Positions 3,241-5,846 of a DNA stretch of 5,846 nucleotides are shown here, in pieces. Position 1 is the first letter of the stretch, and each line of letters begins with the position of its first letter. Origin of the DNA: CBIHLX01 sp966210935 (GTDB lineage: Bacteria > Patescibacteriota > Saccharimonadia > Saccharimonadales > Saccharimonadaceae); NCBI GenBank assembly GCA_966210935.1, contig CBIHLX010000051.1, positions 1 through 5,846 on the forward strand, read 5' to 3'. The notes beneath the pieces are model-generated. The model did not search any database. It was not told where the DNA came from and was given only the letters and a program-made list of their open reading frames with translations. The translations under genes were made by a program, and so were the position numbers.

Positions 3241-5534
3241 AAAGCCGCAAGACAATAGTACCTAGCATCAGAAGGCGACAATGGGGTGCAGAGCGACGCA
3301 CGACCCCGCTGTCAATGGTGCACGACATACCCTCGACTCATAAAATCGCACTCAGTCGATTAGCGATTGTTCTTACTATCGTCTTCTGGGTGGCCTATGT
3401 TGTGTCGACGGTCATTCGACAACTCTTTGACGGCCCTCAAAGTTTTCAATTTACTATGCACACTATCGGCTACCTAATAGTTGTAACCTTCCTCACCTTT
3501 TCAGCCCTTATGTATCTCGTGGCACGCCAAGGAGCACTGCAGCGCTTCAGCCGACATGTTCGCGTTCCTCGTGCTGAACTCGATCGTCACTTTACAGACA
3601 ATCAAGCACCTATTACGGTTCTCGTGCCTTCATATAGCGAAGAGCCCCAAGTCATACGAAAGACTCTGCTATCTGCCGCACTTCAAGAATATCCCAACCT
3701 GCGCATTGTATTGCTACTCGATGACAACCCTTACCCAACCAGCCCCGACGCAGCAAGCCGACTTGATGCAACCAGAAACATTGGCAGCGACATCATGAAA
3801 CTGCTCTCAGGTCCTCATAGACGCTTCGCAACTGCATCTGAAGCTTTTGAACAGCAGTATCCAAACGCCACACATGCCCCCCTAAAAGCTACCAGAGAAT
3901 TAGCAACACACTACAGCTGGGCTGCGAACTGGCTAAATAAACTTGCCGATAAAGAGGACGTTGAAGACCACGTGGATCTCTTCTTTACCGAGCAAGTCCT
4001 GCAAAATCTCGCCAAAGAGTTACACCTCATGAAAGACGCTCTTATTGCTTCATGCGATGAAAACACCCCTCTCACAACAGATCGCATACGCCAACTATAC
4101 CGCCGCCTCGTATGGACCTTCAGTGCCGAGTTAGAAGTTTTTGAAAGAAAAAAATTTACATCGCTGTCGCATGAAGCCAACAAGGCAATGAATCTTAACT
4201 CGTATATTGGACTAATGGGTGGTACATATCGTAGCGAACAAACACCAGACGGCGCAGTCCTCGTGCCGACTATAAGAGGAAAAAAAGGTGACATCACCAT
4301 ACCCGATAGCGAATTTCTGCTAACACTCGATGCCGATTCTATCCTACTCCGCGAATACTGCCTGCGTCTCGTTTATTTCCTACAGCAACCCGACAACGCC
4401 AAGGTTGCCGTCACCCAGACACCTTATTCATCTTTCCGGGGAGCGGCGACACGCATTGAGCGACTTGCTGGCGCTACAACCGACATCCAGCACATCCTTC
4501 ATCAAGGCATGAGTCACTACGGCGCTACCTTCTGGGTTGGTGCCAATGCCGTCATCCGCAAACGCGCTCTCGATGATATTGTCGAAATGGAGTGGAGTGG
4601 CGGTTTTGAGGTTCGTCGCTTCATTCAGGACCGCACAGTTATTGAAGATACCGAATCTAGCGTTGACCTTACTCTTCACGGATGGACACTTGTTAACTAC
4701 CCGGAGCGCCTCAGCTACAGTGCCACTCCTCCCGACTTCGGTTCACTTATCGTTCAGCGACGACGCTGGGCTAATGGCGGGCTACTTATTCTGCCGAAAC
4801 TTCTTGAGCAGACGCGGGAGCGAAAAAGACGGAATGAGTTTGTATCTCCTACAGAGTTACTGCTCCGTCTCAACTATATGGCATCTATTGCCTGGGCAAG
4901 CTTCGGTTTGATATTTCTGCTTGCCTACCCATATGACAGCCGGCTTCTTAGCCCATTTGTTCTGCTTGCTGCGCTCCCGTATTTCCTCGCTATGGCCAGC
5001 GACCTCAAGTATTGCGGCTATAAACGTAGTGACATTTTCCGCATCTACGGCTTCAACCTCATCCTTATGCCAGTCAATCTAGCTGGTGTCCTAAAATCAC
5101 TTCAGCAAGCGCTCACTGCCAAGAAAATTCCGTTTGCTCGTACTCCAAAAGTCAAAAACCGAACCATCGCACCTATGCTCTATGTTATCGCTCCGCTACT
5201 AATTGTCGGGTTCTCGGTGTTTACACTGTGGCGCGACGCAGTAGTGGGCAACTGGGGCAATGCCGCATTTGCTGGGTTCAATGCTTTTGTCGCAGCATGG
5301 GCAATACTAGCCTATATCGGCATCGGCAATACACTAATCGACATATGGCATGGCCTTACTGACTGGATGTACGTAGACTCACCTCGCACCTCCAGTACCC
5401 CTACCGCATCACAAGCGCCAGCCCTTGACTGGCAGGCAATCCTTTACCATGGCGATGCACAGGGTCATGTGCCGCTCGCTATGCGCAATAGTATGACAGC
5501 GCCAACAAACCGCGCCAAGGAGGAGGTCGTCTAA
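3237..5534 (+). CDS. Processive membrane glycosyltransferase, family 2 (cellulose/PNAG/hyaluronan synthase-like)
   Basis: This inner-membrane enzyme is predicted to polymerise a nucleotide-sugar donor and extrude the chain; the sugar is unknown. It has 765 residues: a basic cytoplasmic start, TM helices at about 42-62 and 73-96, a GT-A catalytic domain at about 125-540, and five more helices at about 545-564, 570-588, 600-622, 643-664 and 675-697, then a polar tail. GT2 motifs in order: PSYSEE (131-136), DD (162-163), NKAMNLN (315-321, the KAGNLN donor motif), DAD (365-367), FWVGANAV (432-439), IED (469-471, the TED position) and QRRRW (507-511). All residues expected of an active processive synthase are present. 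About 150 residues separate DD from KAMNLN, roughly 100 more than in BcsA as I recall it; the extra part is helical and charged. ATG 3237 follows GAGG (3228-3231) at 5 bases. The stop overlaps the next start (TAATG), so the two genes are coupled. Confidence 0.9.
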   Translation: MKSRKTIVPSIRRRQWGAERRTTPLSMVHDIPSTHKIALSRLAIVLTIVFWVAYVVSTVIRQLFDGPQSFQFTMHTIGYLIVVTFLTFSALMYLVARQGALQRFSRHVRVPRAELDRHFTDNQAPITVLVPSYSEEPQVIRKTLLSAALQEYPNLRIVLLLDDNPYPTSPDAASRLDATRNIGSDIMKLLSGPHRRFATASEAFEQQYPNATHAPLKATRELATHYSWAANWLNKLADKEDVEDHVDLFFTEQVLQNLAKELHLMKDALIASCDENTPLTTDRIRQLYRRLVWTFSAELEVFERKKFTSLSHEANKAMNLNSYIGLMGGTYRSEQTPDGAVLVPTIRGKKGDITIPDSEFLLTLDADSILLREYCLRLVYFLQQPDNAKVAVTQTPYSSFRGAATRIERLAGATTDIQHILHQGMSHYGATFWVGANAVIRKRALDDIVEMEWSGGFEVRRFIQDRTVIEDTESSVDLTLHGWTLVNYPERLSYSATPPDFGSLIVQRRRWANGGLLILPKLLEQTRERKRRNEFVSPTELLLRLNYMASIAWASFGLIFLLAYPYDSRLLSPFVLLAALPYFLAMASDLKYCGYKRSDIFRIYGFNLILMPVNLAGVLKSLQQALTAKKIPFARTPKVKNRTIAPMLYVIAPLLIVGFSVFTLWRDAVVGNWGNAAFAGFNAFVAAWAILAYIGIGNTLIDIWHGLTDWMYVDSPRTSSTPTASQAPALDWQAILYHGDAQGHVPLAMRNSMTAPTNRAKEEVV
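5517..5526 (+). promoter_or_regulatory. Strong Shine-Dalgarno (AAGGAGGAGG) for the GH18-like gene
   Basis: The last codons of the synthase (KEEVV) contain AAGGAGGAGG, 7 bases before ATG 5534. With the 1-base TAATG overlap this should give efficient, coupled translation of the downstream gene. Confidence 0.75.
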
Positions 5535-5846
5535 TGTCCGCATCAACTCAGCAGATCACCCCCAATCAACATCGACACCTTTCGCCGTGGCGGGTCATGC
5601 TCGGCATTTTCATCCTTGCTCTAGCTGCAACTGGCCTATTTTTCGGCACTCAGCGATGGCAAGATATACAAGCCAACAGCTCCTCGAGTCCATGGTTTGC
5701 TAGCTATGTTGACGTGACGGCGACGCCAACATTCCCCTTTGAAAAAATGGGTGCCGGTGCGAAAAAAGACGTCATTCTATCATTTATAGTTTCAGCATCA
5801 TCCGACCCTTGCTCTCCGACATGGGGTAATGCCTATACACTCAATC
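5534..5846 (+). CDS. Partial membrane-anchored GH18 (chitinase-like) protein
   Basis: 104 codons are seen before the window ends. A short polar cytoplasmic start (1-19) is followed by one hydrophobic helix (about 20-38), giving a signal anchor or uncleaved signal with the rest outside. After a Ser-rich linker, WFASYVDVTATPTFPFEKM (54-72) and DVILSFIVSASSDPCSPTWG (79-98) match, from memory, the first two strands of actinobacterial GH18 chitinase-like domains (YAPYVD... then LAFV/SFIV...PxWGG). The catalytic DxxDxDxE motif would lie beyond the window, so activity cannot be judged. Its translation is coupled to the synthase. By analogy with pairs such as BcsA/BcsZ or PgaC/PgaB, it probably trims, releases or binds the polymer. 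A catalytically dead binding protein is the alternative. Confidence 0.7.
   Translation, partial: MSASTQQITPNQHRHLSPWRVMLGIFILALAATGLFFGTQRWQDIQANSSSSPWFASYVDVTATPTFPFEKMGAGAKKDVILSFIVSASSDPCSPTWGNAYTLN

Noticed and set aside
3911..4300. Minus-strand open frame of 129 codons within the synthase
   Set aside because: The composition is Ser/Arg-rich, as expected for antisense of a coding frame. The plus-strand GT2 frame is continuous and motif-bearing here.

Overview
The window looks like chromosomal DNA from a small-genome bacterium of moderate GC content. My best guess is Candidatus Saccharibacteria (TM7/Patescibacteria). This rests on the gene content (a DnaQ-type exonuclease fused to a GIY-YIG nuclease, an Erm/KsgA-family methyltransferase, and a processive family 2 glycosyltransferase followed by a chitinase-like protein), on compact spacing, and on TATAAT -10 boxes, two of them extended. 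No rRNA or universal marker gene is present, so the assignment is an inference. The standard genetic code fits every gene. I see no tRNA, CRISPR array, insertion sequence or integrase.

Layout. Positions 1-69 hold the first 23 codons of a minus-strand membrane-protein gene with an extended -10 promoter at 102-110. A perfect 14-bp hairpin (148-180) separates it from a second minus-strand gene (295-633). That gene encodes a small exported His/Asn-rich protein with a PepSY-like C-terminus. A divergent control region (634-891) follows. It holds an extended -10 box and three copies of the octamer TAAGCAGC (two direct, one inverted) around the promoter. Three genes then run on the plus strand, with a fourth cut off by the window edge.

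Plus-strand genes. (1) An exonuclease/GIY-YIG/Cys-cluster protein reads to 2313 and probably starts at a rare ATT at 892 rather than the GTG at 910. (2) An Erm-like 23S rRNA adenine methyltransferase (2344-3078) has no Shine-Dalgarno sequence and a TATAAT only 14 bases upstream of its ATG. (3) A 158-bp regulatory gap carries a CRP-like palindrome, a small leader hairpin and a possible 21-codon leader peptide. (4) A seven-helix GT2 polysaccharide synthase (3237-5534) overlaps by one base the start of a membrane-anchored GH18-like protein that runs off the end (5534-5846).

How the parts may work together. The first plus-strand pair handles nucleic acids: DNA incision or trimming, and ribosome modification that could give macrolide/lincosamide/streptogramin B resistance. 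The second pair forms a translationally coupled synthase/hydrolase unit that probably makes and trims an extracellular polysaccharide, possibly GlcNAc-containing. The parts most worth a second look are the ATT start, the TAAGCAGC array, the CRP-like operator before the synthase, the extra helical insertion in the synthase, and the Erm-like enzyme.
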